From positions 1 to 19,369 of the forward strand of contig CAUJFK010000262.1 in NCBI GenBank assembly GCA_963169175.1: a stretch of DNA of 19,369 nucleotides, read 5' to 3'. Shown piece by piece: positions 5,508 to 13,249 of the stretch; within the stretch, counting starts at the first letter, position 1, and the number at the start of each line of letters is the position of its first letter. The stretch is from Acidobacteriota bacterium. Lineage in GTDB: Bacteria; Acidobacteriota; Blastocatellia; Pyrinomonadales; Pyrinomonadaceae. The position numbers and the translations under genes are program-made. The notes beneath the pieces are model-generated. The model was not told where the DNA came from and did not search any database. It saw only the letters and a program-made list of their open reading frames with translations.

Positions 5508-8170
5508 CTGTCCCTCTCGGAATATTCCGCGGTTTGTTTTAGGATTTTTGCGATAAGGCCCGTCCACCCGGTTTGGTGACTCGCACCCAGCCCGCGCCCA
5601 GACTCTCCATCAAAATACTCGAAAAAGAACAAATTATCGCGCCAATTTCGGCCGTTTTGAAATACCTCGCTCTGGCCAAACATGGGCCGTGTTCCGCTCT
5701 GATCGCGAAGAAAGAGGCTGCAAAGCCGTTTTTCAAGCTGTTGGGATATCTGCCATAGATTCAATCGCTTACCGCTGCCGGTTGGAAACTCGATCTTGAA
5801 ATCATCGCCATAATAGTGATCAAATTTCTGGAGCGCTTCAATCAGCAAATAGTTGACCGGGAACCAGATGGGCCCGCGCCAGTTCGAGTTTCCACCGAAC
5901 ATCCCGCTCCGGGATTCGGCGGGCTCATAGTCGACACGATATTCAGTGTGGTCAAATTCGAGAAAGAAGGGGCAGTCCTTGTGATATCGGGACAATGAGC
6001 GTATGCCATGATCCGACAAAAACTCGTCCTCATTCAACATCGTCTCAAGCACACGGCGGAGCCGGTCAGTATTTACAAGTGAGAGCAGGTGGCGGCCCCG
6101 GTGCGCCGGCCCCCGCATGCACGCGACACTCTCAAGCAGGTCTTTGCGATGCTCGATCAGCCATTCGGCCCGCCGCCTGAAATTGGGCAGCTGCCTAAGT
6201 GATTCTTCCTCAATGGTTTCAACCGCAAACAGGGGTATCAGGCCGACGAGAGAGCGGATCTTTATCGGAAACTGGTCGCCTTCCAGATGGAGAACGTCGT
6301 AATAAAAGCCGTCGCGTTCGTTCCAAAGTTCGGTCTGCTTGTTCCCAAGATTGTTCATCGCGTCCGAAATAACGACAAAATGCTCGAAGAACTTGCTTGC
6401 AACGTCTTCATATGCCTTGTCCTCTCGTGCCAACTCGAGTGAAATGGCCAGCAAGTTAAGGCAGTACATTGCCATCCAGCTTGTACCGTCAGATTGTTCA
6501 AGGAATCCCCCGCCCGGCATTGGTTTACTGCGGTCGAAGATACCAATGTTGTCGAGGCCGAGAAACCCTCCCTCAAAGACATTGTTGCCTTCGGTATCCT
6601 TACGATTGACCCACCACGTAAAATTCAGCAAAAGCTTGTGAAATACCTTCTCAAGAAAGGCACGGTCTCCAACGCCCTTTGCCTTTTTTTCGATCTGATA
6701 AACGCGGAGTGCGGCCCAGGCATGGACCGGCGGATTGACATCGTCGAATGCCCATTCATAGGCAGGTATCTGGCCGTTCGGGTGCATATACCACTCGCGG
6801 AGCAGCAGTATCAACTGCCGCTTTGCGTAAACCGGATCGATAAGCGCGATCGGAATGCAATGAAATGCGAGGTCCCAGGCCGCGTACCATGGATACTCCC
6901 ATTTGTCCGGCATCGAGATCACATCTTCGGCTGAAACGTGCTTCCAGTTGTGATTGCGGCCGTTGAGACGTTCTTGCGGCGGCGGCGGAAACGCGGGGTC
7001 GCCCTCGAGCCATTGCCTTACCTCATAGTGATAATACTGTTTCGACCACATCAGTCCGGCCAGGGACTGCCGCATTATCCTTCGGCCGTCTTCTGATAGG
7101 TTCGCGGGAATTACACCGGCGTAAAACTCGTCGGCCTCGTCGATGCGCTTATCAAAGACAGCTTTGCATGTCTTCGCAAGGTCACCCGTTGTCGGCACGT
7201 CGGAGTTCGTCAAACGAAGATATATCGTCTCAGTCCCACCGGGCGGGATATTGTATTGATAACGCAGCGATGCTTTTGACCCGGTCATATGCGGATTTAC
7301 CGCCCCCGGCTCGCCGTTAACGATATAGCGGCCAATGCCGTCTTTCGTGAAGGAGGAAGCATTCGCAACATTGAAAAGGGCCTGGCCGTTCGTCTCATTC
7401 TCGCAAAACAAGGGTTCGGGCGCCCCTTCAAAAAAGAGATAGTAATTACATTGTGAGCCTTTTGTGATGCGAAGTCCGTCGCGATCCAGGCCGTTTCTTG
7501 CTGACAGAACGCCTTTCTCGGCCGAATCCGTCCAGGTCCACGTATTTCTAAACCAAACGGTTGGCAAAAGCTGGATCGGCGCCGGGTCCGGCCCGCGATT
7601 CACCACGGTCATTCGAACACAGATATCCGTTGGGCTTGCCTTGGCATATTCGACGAATACATCAAAATACCGTTCGTCGTCGAAGATACCAGTATCAATA
7701 AGCTCGTATTCGCGAGCTGATTTATCGCGGGCGGCGTTCTCACGATAGAGCTGCTCGTAGGGAAAAGCCGCGTGCGGGTACTTGTATAGAAATTTCAGGT
7801 AGGAATGGGTCGGTGTGCTGTCGAGATAGTAATAATATTCTTTTACATCCTCGCCGTGTACGCCCGTATTTCCCGAAAGGCCAAAAAAGCGCTCCTTCAG
7901 GATCTTGTCCTTTCCGTTCCAGAGCGTTAACCCCAAACAAAACGTCTGCAGCCGGTCGCAGATGCCCGCGATGCCGTCCTCGTTCCAGCGGTAGGCCCTA
8001 AGATGCGAGTGTTCGAATGGAAAATAATCCCACGCGGCGCCATCCGCGGAATAATCCTCACGCACCGTCCCCCATGCCCGTTCGCTTATGTAAGGGCCCC
8101 AAAGTTTCCAGTCAACGGACCGGTCTGCGGCCTCATCGAGCCGGATTTCCTCAGCACTTGGCTTTTTCAT
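5504..8170 (-). CDS. GH63 / MGH1-like glycoside hydrolase (glucosidase)
   Basis: An inverting glycosidase of about 888 residues, related to GH63 (eukaryotic processing alpha-glucosidase I, E. coli YgjK, mannosylglycerate and glucosylglycerate hydrolases). The first ~380 residues look like a beta-rich domain; the rest fits an (alpha/alpha)6 barrel with WEYPWYAAWDLAFH, GQIPAYEWAFDD, GGFLEQSDGTSWMA, NWRGPIWFPVN and EYFDGESGRGLGASHQTGWT. By family analogy the Asp of SDGT (D568 counted from the 8191 start) is the likely general acid, and the Glu of FFEYF (E858) the likely base. No signal peptide is seen, so the substrate is probably intracellular. I prefer ATG 8170 (MKKPSAEE), where homologues begin; ATG 8191 adds seven residues. 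Four-base overlap with the glucose dehydrogenase indicates coupled translation. The exact substrate is unknown. Confidence 0.9.
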   Translation of the reverse strand: MKKPSAEEIRLDEAADRSVDWKLWGPYISERAWGTVREDYSADGAAWDYFPFEHSHLRAYRWNEDGIAGICDRLQTFCLGLTLWNGKDKILKERFFGLSGNTGVHGEDVKEYYYYLDSTPTHSYLKFLYKYPHAAFPYEQLYRENAARDKSAREYELIDTGIFDDERYFDVFVEYAKASPTDICVRMTVVNRGPDPAPIQLLPTVWFRNTWTWTDSAEKGVLSARNGLDRDGLRITKGSQCNYYLFFEGAPEPLFCENETNGQALFNVANASSFTKDGIGRYIVNGEPGAVNPHMTGSKASLRYQYNIPPGGTETIYLRLTNSDVPTTGDLAKTCKAVFDKRIDEADEFYAGVIPANLSEDGRRIMRQSLAGLMWSKQYYHYEVRQWLEGDPAFPPPPQERLNGRNHNWKHVSAEDVISMPDKWEYPWYAAWDLAFHCIPIALIDPVYAKRQLILLLREWYMHPNGQIPAYEWAFDDVNPPVHAWAALRVYQIEKKAKGVGDRAFLEKVFHKLLLNFTWWVNRKDTEGNNVFEGGFLGLDNIGIFDRSKPMPGGGFLEQSDGTSWMAMYCLNLLAISLELAREDKAYEDVASKFFEHFVVISDAMNNLGNKQTELWNERDGFYYDVLHLEGDQFPIKIRSLVGLIPLFAVETIEEESLRQLPNFRRRAEWLIEHRKDLLESVACMRGPAHRGRHLLSLVNTDRLRRVLETMLNEDEFLSDHGIRSLSRYHKDCPFFLEFDHTEYRVDYEPAESRSGMFGGNSNWRGPIWFPVNYLLIEALQKFDHYYGDDFKIEFPTGSGKRLNLWQISQQLEKRLCSLFLRDQSGTRPMFGQSEVFQNGRNWRDNLFFFEYFDGESGRGLGASHQTGWTGLIAKILKQTAEYSERDR

Positions 8171-8391
8171 GATCGTTAAAAAGAATGGCATATGAGTGCG
8201 TACCTAGTCCAATTCTTTCGCAAACATATAGGCGATCAGCCGCGCGGCAGATTCTTGTGGACAGGCTCGGCGGTTTTCTGATAGATTCAGATGCGCTGTT
8301 TACTAAGTATTCAATTCGGATCGGCTTTGCATCGTCGTGTTCTGAAACAAAACCGTGATTGGCGGTTTAATACCGCCATAGCTCTAGGATT
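8171..8391. other. Divergent intergenic region between glycosidase operon and sigma-54 regulator
   Basis: About 200-220 bases separate the two divergent start codons and must hold both promoters. I found no match to the sigma-54 -24/-12 pattern (GG and GC ten bases apart) on the glycosidase side, and no strong sigma-70 promoter on either strand. The only clear structure is the inverted repeat at 8360-8378. Confidence 0.6.
8360..8378. promoter_or_regulatory. Inverted repeat upstream of the TPR sigma-54 regulator
   Basis: TGGCGGT (8360-8366), five A/T bases TTAAT, then ACCGCCA (8372-8378) form a perfect 7-bp inverted repeat with an AT centre. It ends 13 bases before the ATG at 8392 and just before the AGGA ribosome-binding segment. 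The symmetry and spacing suit a dimeric regulator site or a small mRNA hairpin that could affect translation start. Confidence 0.45.
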
Positions 8392-11300
8392 ATGAACTCG
8401 CTTTCGAATAGGCAAGGTTCCAAGACCGCGCAGCGGACAGGTGGGACGGCCCGCGGTGCGGTCGCCCAGCACGTTCGCCGGATGTCGGCGGAAAAGCTTG
8501 ATGGCGTATTTGCCGCGGTCGGACAGGGCCTGCGTGACGGTATGTCGCGTGAAGCTGAAAGACTTTTGCTCAAGACGATCGAGGGCTATACGCATCCGCC
8601 CGACATATTTGCACACCTAAAGCGGCTTCTGTCGTTCACACTCGAAACACTTGGCCGGTACAAAGAATCTCTTGACGTCCTTAGCCCGTTCGAGGACGAA
8701 GGAACACTTTCGCTTCTGGAACCAGCAACTCAGATCCACGTCACGACACAGCTTGCCATTGGATACAGCAATTTGTCCGATCAGCCAAAGGCGGTCACGC
8801 TGCTGAAGGAAACCCATAAGAAGGCACAGGAAAGCGAACTTGCACGGCTTTCCGGCCCGATATACGTTGCCTTGTCGCGCGTTTACCGAAAGCTGAACGA
8901 ATACCCGATCGCCAGGGATTATGCTGAGAAGTCGCTTGCCTATTTTCGCGAAGAAGGCAATTGGCTTCGTATGGCCGAGGCCTATCGCGAGGTCGCACTC
9001 AGCTACCATCTTGGCGGCGATAGTGAAAAAGCACTCCAGTCCTTTGAGCAGGGCGTGCAGATCATTGGCGAGCGTTCGGCCCCATTCATGCTTGGGCGGC
9101 TGTATACCGACATGTCCGGGGCGTATGTTTTTTTGCGGCGGCCGCACGAGGGGATCGACTGCCTCGAAAGATCGATCGAATTCTTTGATCGCACCGAACA
9201 CGTCCTTAACTCGGTCATCGCTTATAACAATCTCGGCCTCAACCTAATGTTGGTCGGCAACTGGCGGCGGGCTGAGGCGATGATACAAAAAGCTCTTGAG
9301 CTTGCAACTACGCACAATCACGCTCATGTTGCAGGCATTCTGGATTCGCTTGGCGAATTAAAGATCCTGCGCGGCGAACTGGACGAGGCCGAAGAACTTC
9401 TGACTGCGGCTGTTACGCTCGCAAAGGAAAAGAAGAACAGCTGGTATGCGGTCCAGGCGATGCGGAACCTTGCAAGATGCCGGTTGGCCCAAGGACGACA
9501 CGAACAGGCGGCGGATGACGCACGAGGGACGATCGATCTTGCCCGTGAGATACACGACAAGCATTACGCAAATATGGCCGGCCTTGTGCTGGCTGAAGCG
9601 TGTCTCTATGTCGGAACACCAGATGATTGCGAGACGCAGCTTCGAGCCGTAGAGGAGAGCGATGCGACCTCGGATTTCTTTGTGCTCGGCGGCATCCAGC
9701 ATATTCGCGGCCTTGCGGCCCTTGCCGATGGCGACAAACAACTCGCCGTTCACCACTTCAACCGAAGCCTGACGATATACGAAGCAGCCGAGGATCTTTA
9801 CCACACGGCCCTGGCAAACTTTTTGATCGGCGGTAATCTCGATGTATCGCAAACACCGCGCGCGATCAGGCATCTGTCTGCGGCGGGCGAGATATTCAAG
9901 AAGCTGGATATACGGACCTACGTGGACGCCGTAGAAAAGAAGATCCGGGAGGTCCGCAATGCGAGGCCCGCAAAGACGGAAGAAACGACGAGGCGCCGCA
10001 ATTCGGTCGTTTCGCAGTTACTTACAGTGCGCCTTGCCGAAGCCACAGCCTCAAGAGAATTATTGTTCCGCGAACTGGTTGCAGTTCTCCAGCAGGAGAG
10101 CAGGGCACGAAAGATGATCATCGCGGACCAGAGCGAGAACAAACGGCTGGTTCCTTTCATCACGCATGGATACTCGCCGGACGAAAGTGCTGATATTGCT
10201 GCCCGGTATGGTTCGGCAACGCAAAAGGGCGATGAAAAGCAGTTTCTGCGAGCAAAGGACCTCTCCGTTTTCCATCTCCGCGGGTCGAATGCCAAATCGG
10301 CATACCTTTTCATAAACCCGGCTGTCGGGGCGTGCCTGAATGACGATTCCACACTGCAGCCATTGCTCAGGGTGGTGGAACTCGGCATGGATGTCGTCGC
10401 CCTCCGCGAACGGGACAAGTCGGTGCCGATCGAACACGAGGCCGGCCCGCACACGTCTAACAGCCTGATGCCCGGCTTTATTCATTCGTCACCCGCGATG
10501 ACGGCTCTGGTCGAAGAGGTTTACAAGATCCGATCGTCCGATGTGACGGTGCTTGTCACCGGTGAATCAGGAACGGGCAAAGAGTTGGTGTCGCGGGCAA
10601 TACACACGATATCAAATCGTAAGGACAAGGTCTTCGTTCCTTTCAATTGCACGGCGGTCCCGAAGGAGTTGGCAGAAGGCCACTTGTTCGGCTATCGCAA
10701 AGGTGCCTTTACCGGAGCAGTGAATGACTCGCCCGGTATTATTCGGGCGGCAGACGGAGGAACCTTGTTCCTCGATGAGATCGGCGATCTTCCGCTTGAC
10801 GTACAGCCTAAGATGCTTCGGTTCCTTCAGGAAGGCGAGGTCCAGCCGATCGGCGAAAAGCGCCCGATAAAGGTTGATGTCCGTGTCATCGCCGCGACAA
10901 ATATGCCGCTTGAGGACAAGGTCGCCGACGGCACCTTTCGCGAGGACCTCTATTACCGGCTCAACGTCATTCGCCTGCGCGTACCGCCGCTTCGCGAACG
11001 ACGTTCCGAGATACCGCCTATAGTGAATTACTACATAAATCACTATTCAGCCAGGTTCGGAAAACGTGATATCACATTCACTCCGCCGACGGTCGATCTG
11101 TTGATGGTCTGTGATTGGGAAGGGAACGTCCGCCAGCTTTGCAACGAGGTTCAGCGCATCATTGCCCGCTCCGAGGATAATGACGTCATAACACCCGATC
11201 ATCTTTCGCCCGACCTCAAGCGCACGGCTCGCCCGCTGACCGCCTTTGACGACGGCTCAAACGTGCGGCCTATTGCGTCCTACGACAATTCATTCTCGTT

Positions 11301-11481
11301 CAATGCCGGATCGCCCACCGGCACGCTCGATGACGCGGTCAGTGAGCTCGAGACCCAGATGATCAGGAGTTCACTCAACCGCCACAACTGGAACATCTCC
11401 CGCGTCGCCAACGAACTAGGCCTCACCCGCCGCGGGCTGTATCTGAAACTTTCAAGGTATGGCATAGAAAAGGCTGCCTGA
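8392..11481 (+). CDS. TPR-GAF-like sigma-54-dependent transcriptional activator with Fis HTH
   Basis: A 1029-residue cytoplasmic activator of sigma-54 RNA polymerase. Residues about 40-535 are tandem TPR-like helical repeats (for example AIARDYAEKSLAYFREEGNW, AEAYREVALSYHLGG). Residues about 555-690 resemble a degenerate GAF sensor. The AAA+ core has Walker A GESGTGKE (724-731), GAFTGA (771-776), Walker B LFLDEIGD (D795, E796) and the arginine-rich FREDLYYRLN. The C-terminus (about 985-1029) is a Fis-type helix-turn-helix, NISRVANELGLTRRGLYLKL. All catalytic and sigma-54-contact motifs are intact. AGGA lies just before the ATG. There is no receiver domain, so TPR-mediated protein or ligand sensing is the likely input. 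It is divergent from the GH63-dehydrogenase operon and may regulate it, but only position supports that. Confidence 0.95.
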   Translation: MNSLSNRQGSKTAQRTGGTARGAVAQHVRRMSAEKLDGVFAAVGQGLRDGMSREAERLLLKTIEGYTHPPDIFAHLKRLLSFTLETLGRYKESLDVLSPFEDEGTLSLLEPATQIHVTTQLAIGYSNLSDQPKAVTLLKETHKKAQESELARLSGPIYVALSRVYRKLNEYPIARDYAEKSLAYFREEGNWLRMAEAYREVALSYHLGGDSEKALQSFEQGVQIIGERSAPFMLGRLYTDMSGAYVFLRRPHEGIDCLERSIEFFDRTEHVLNSVIAYNNLGLNLMLVGNWRRAEAMIQKALELATTHNHAHVAGILDSLGELKILRGELDEAEELLTAAVTLAKEKKNSWYAVQAMRNLARCRLAQGRHEQAADDARGTIDLAREIHDKHYANMAGLVLAEACLYVGTPDDCETQLRAVEESDATSDFFVLGGIQHIRGLAALADGDKQLAVHHFNRSLTIYEAAEDLYHTALANFLIGGNLDVSQTPRAIRHLSAAGEIFKKLDIRTYVDAVEKKIREVRNARPAKTEETTRRRNSVVSQLLTVRLAEATASRELLFRELVAVLQQESRARKMIIADQSENKRLVPFITHGYSPDESADIAARYGSATQKGDEKQFLRAKDLSVFHLRGSNAKSAYLFINPAVGACLNDDSTLQPLLRVVELGMDVVALRERDKSVPIEHEAGPHTSNSLMPGFIHSSPAMTALVEEVYKIRSSDVTVLVTGESGTGKELVSRAIHTISNRKDKVFVPFNCTAVPKELAEGHLFGYRKGAFTGAVNDSPGIIRAADGGTLFLDEIGDLPLDVQPKMLRFLQEGEVQPIGEKRPIKVDVRVIAATNMPLEDKVADGTFREDLYYRLNVIRLRVPPLRERRSEIPPIVNYYINHYSARFGKRDITFTPPTVDLLMVCDWEGNVRQLCNEVQRIIARSEDNDVITPDHLSPDLKRTARPLTAFDDGSNVRPIASYDNSFSFNAGSPTGTLDDAVSELETQMIRSSLNRHNWNISRVANELGLTRRGLYLKLSRYGIEKAA

Positions 11482-11650
11482 GATCGTGTTCAGAAGACAA
11501 CTGCTGGGTTGAAAAGAACCCGTTCAGGAACGACTCCGCCTCGATATCCTTGGGATGAGGTAGCACAAAATCGTATCCTAGCGCCCGTTCGCGAACAAAA
11601 CTTCTAAGGCAATTCATATTTTGGGTGTAGAATCGAGGATTAGGCAAATC

Positions 11651-11671
11651 TGCTATAATCGCGTTCGGAGG
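11651..11671 (+). promoter_or_regulatory. Extended -10 promoter and ribosome binding site of the 73-residue gene
   Basis: TGCTATAAT (11651-11659) is a perfect extended -10 (TG-N-TATAAT). GGAGG at 11667-11671 lies 4 bases before the ATG. The expected transcription start, about 11666, would leave a leader of only about ten bases. No good -35 is present, which suits an extended -10 promoter. Confidence 0.55.
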
Positions 11672-11675
11672 CATT

Positions 11676-11897
11676 ATGATCACTATCAAATTTTCGGATC
11701 CCGATACCGAACTGGAGGCGCTTGGCTTTCTTCTCAGCCGCTTTCCCGGTCGCGCTCTGAAAACTGGCGAGGTACTTATACCTGACGCCGCGTTGCAAGC
11801 CTTGGCTCTTGAGGGATATCAATTCATTGTAATTGGAAAATCTACCTATGAGCAGCAAATTGCGTCGCTACGAGATACTGTTGCCTCAACAGTATAA
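11676..11897 (+). CDS. Small hypothetical protein (73 residues)
   Basis: Not recognised. The product is a soluble, slightly acidic protein of 73 residues: an N-terminal half with ALGFLLSRFPGRALKTGEVLIP, then ALQALALEGYQFIVIGKSTYEQ and a polar end. It has the look of a compact alpha/beta fold. No signal peptide, membrane segment or cysteine is present. A GGAGG ribosome binding site and an extended -10 box just upstream make it the best-signalled small gene in the window. It stands alone between the sigma-54 regulator and the tRNA gene. Small proteins of this size and style are sometimes antitoxin-like or regulatory, but I see no partner and give no function. Confidence 0.65.
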   Translation: MITIKFSDPDTELEALGFLLSRFPGRALKTGEVLIPDAALQALALEGYQFIVIGKSTYEQQIASLRDTVASTV

Positions 11898-12019
11898 CGA
11901 TGGCCGGGAGATTCCTCGCAAATTTCGCGGGCGTGCCTTATAAGAGATAGTTGATCAATTCGGTGCGGCCAGCTTTGCACGTACGAAATCGATGTTGATT
12001 AGTTGAAAATGAAAATGTT

Positions 12020-12049
12020 CGGTTAGCTAGCTGGAAATGCGACTAACCG
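12020..12049 (-). terminator. Possible weak terminator after tRNA-Leu
   Basis: CGGTTAG (12020-12026) and CTAACCG (12043-12049) pair perfectly over seven bases around a 16-base loop. On the minus strand the stem lies about 30 bases after the tRNA CCA end and is followed by AACATTTTCATTTTC, a broken T-run. The role is a guess from position. Confidence 0.3.
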
Positions 12050-12078
12050 CTAAGTCACTGATAATTAAATGAAGAGGT

Positions 12079-12166
12079 TGGTGCCGGAGGTCGGACTCGA
12101 ACCGACATGGGCGTTAAGCCCGCCAGATTTTGAGTCTGGTGCGTATACCAATTTCGCCACTCCGGC
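12079..12166 (-). tRNA. tRNA-Leu (anticodon CAA)
   Basis: An 88-base gene including an encoded CCA (12079-12081) and discriminator A. The acceptor stem pairs GCCGGAG with CTCCGGC. The anticodon stem CCAGA/TCTGG encloses the loop CTCAAAA, giving anticodon CAA (bases 12130-12132) for codon UUG. The long variable arm (around GGCGGGCTTAACGCCC) is the type II form expected for leucine, and the T-loop GGTTCGAGTCC is canonical. It stands alone with no neighbouring tRNA. Confidence 0.97.
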
Positions 12167-12222
12167 GTGGAACTAAGATAATACGATGCGCGTTCGGCGC
12201 GGTCAAGATGAGTTCGGTCGAC

Positions 12223-12930
12223 CTACACCGGGTTGAGCATTACGATCTCGACACGGCGTTTTGCGTCGTCGAGATAGGCTTCTATGTTCTCGAGTACTTT
12301 TGATTCGGTCAATATCTCGTCGATCTCGGTCCTTTTTTCACCCAACGACGGCACGACAACGCCAGGATAGCGACGGCGAAACTCCGGGACGAAGGTATCG
12401 TTGTAGTACCGGGCCTCCTCCTCGGGGCTATTGACAATAAACGAGCGGAAGCGGAAATCCAGGTAGTTTTCGATCGCTATCCGCTTTGCGATCAGGCGTT
12501 CGAAATTATCGTCTTTAACTGTATCAAAGCCAACTTCTTTCAGCCGCCGCGCAAATTCCGCTGTGGAGGGAAATATCGCCAGGATCCGCTTTATCTCGGC
12601 CGCCACCGCATCTTCATGCGGCTGGGCACGCGGTATCCGCTCGGCTTCAAGTGCAAATATCCTTTGGTTGATCAGCAGGTTCAATGCCGTGTTCAAATCG
12701 ACTGCGCGCGGCGGCGACAGCGGCACACCGGGTTGCAGGGCAAGCTGCCATCTTATGTCCGAATAGGTTATAAGTTCGGTGCGGATACCATCGCTTACCG
12801 TTGCGACGGTCTTGTCAACCACCTTCTGGGCATAGGCGGCAATCGATGCGGCAAGGATCAAAAAACATGCAGCAATGGCGGTTTTTACCCGCCGGACCGC
12901 AAACCTATTGAACTGAACCTTCACTCTCAT
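12223..12930 (-). CDS. SurA-N-terminal-like exported protein without PPIase domain
   Basis: A 235-residue protein with an N-terminal signal peptide: basic VRRVKT, hydrophobic AIAACFLILAASIAAYA, and probable cleavage after AYA near residue 34. The mature part opens with VVDKTVATVSDGIRTELITYSDI and LNLLINQRIFALEAERI. This is the N-terminal helical chaperone pattern shared by SurA and related periplasmic foldases. About 70 residues of helices follow, with RFRSFIVNSPEEEARYYND. The parvulin-type PPIase domains that follow this part in SurA are absent. A role as a periplasmic chaperone for outer-membrane proteins is plausible; catalysis is not. It is divergent from the histidine kinase. No ribosome binding site is evident, so the exact start is uncertain. 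Confidence 0.8.
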   Translation of the reverse strand: MRVKVQFNRFAVRRVKTAIAACFLILAASIAAYAQKVVDKTVATVSDGIRTELITYSDIRWQLALQPGVPLSPPRAVDLNTALNLLINQRIFALEAERIPRAQPHEDAVAAEIKRILAIFPSTAEFARRLKEVGFDTVKDDNFERLIAKRIAIENYLDFRFRSFIVNSPEEEARYYNDTFVPEFRRRYPGVVVPSLGEKRTEIDEILTESKVLENIEAYLDDAKRRVEIVMLNPV

Positions 12931-13012
12931 ATATTTGCGATATTTTCCCGCCGCGTCAATAGAGTTTCATCAAATTGCGTTCGGATCAAAGGAGGGAGCC
13001 TTGTTCAGTAGA

Positions 13013-13072
13013 GTTTTCGTGTTCAATTTTCGTCTATTTCGTGGCCGAAGGTTCGGCTTTGCCACCACGAAA
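13013..13072. repeat. TTCGTG direct repeats with terminal hairpin
   Basis: TTTTCGTGTTC, TTTTCGTCTA and TTTCGTGGCC follow one another at about 12-15 base intervals (13014-13045). TTTCGTGG (13037-13044) then pairs with CCACGAAA (13065-13072), with a small inner stem CCGAA/TTCGG. It resembles the CCACGAATTACACGAAT-type intergenic repeat I recall from many environmental bacteria. Number of copies elsewhere is unknown. Confidence 0.5.
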
Positions 13073-13117
13073 CGCCCGAATCAAGAAACGAAACGGCCGT
13101 AAGAGCAGTCAAAAACA

Positions 13118-13146
13118 TTGACAAAACTGCGAAAATCAGTTTTAAT
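13118..13146 (+). promoter_or_regulatory. Sigma-70 promoter for the kinase/regulator operon
   Basis: A perfect -35 TTGACA (13118-13123), a 17-base spacer and a -10 TTTAAT (13141-13146, five of six matches) point toward the kinase gene. Transcription would start near 13153, about 97 bases before the ATG. This is the best promoter match I found in the window. Confidence 0.7.
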
Positions 13147-13154
13147 CATATGTG

Positions 13155-13170
13155 TGGCATATCTGTGCCA
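13155..13170. promoter_or_regulatory. Inverted repeat at the kinase transcription start
   Basis: TGGCA (13155-13159) and TGCCA (13166-13170) are separated by six bases and lie at about +2 to +18 of the promoter at 13118-13146. This is a natural position for a repressor or autoregulatory site. The arms are short, so chance is possible. Confidence 0.35.
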
Positions 13171-13249
13171 TTTCAACGATCCGGTCCAGCATTTCTTACC
13201 CGAGCCAACTTATTGAAAACAATTAGCCTACGGCTCTCTGCTTCCCCAA

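Larger units (their letters stand above)
12931..13249. other. 319-base divergent intergenic region
   Basis: It separates the SurA-like gene from the kinase. It holds a TTCGTG-rich repeat with a hairpin (13013-13072), a sigma-70 promoter toward the kinase (13118-13146) and an inverted repeat just after it (13155-13170). On the minus strand TTGACG (12954-12959) could be the -35 of the SurA-like gene, but a -10 at normal spacing would touch its start codon. I see no convincing gene here: a 60-codon frame starting at 13150 has no family resemblance and runs into the kinase in another frame. Confidence 0.7.

Noticed and set aside
5508..5567. Longer start for the glucose dehydrogenase
   Set aside because: It would add 20 residues unlike any homologue and overlap the glycosidase gene by over 60 bases; MKAVAVIP at 5507 matches the family start and has GAGGG upstream.
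4872..5579. 235-codon open frame on the plus strand
   Set aside because: Antisense to the glucose dehydrogenase gene; low-complexity basic product without motifs.
9358..9873. 171-codon open frame on the minus strand
   Set aside because: Antisense to the TPR region of the sigma-54 regulator; no domain seen.
11423..11689. 88-codon minus-strand frame between the sigma-54 regulator and the small gene
   Set aside because: It overlaps the 3' end of the regulator and the start signals of the 73-residue gene, has no ribosome binding site and no family resemblance. The gap 11482-11650 otherwise shows only a 5-bp stem GGGTT/AACCC (11506-11521).
13155..13170. Sigma-54 promoter (TGGCAT...TGCC) before the kinase
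   Set aside because: The GG and GC spacing is one base short of the required ten, and a near-perfect sigma-70 promoter lies directly upstream.
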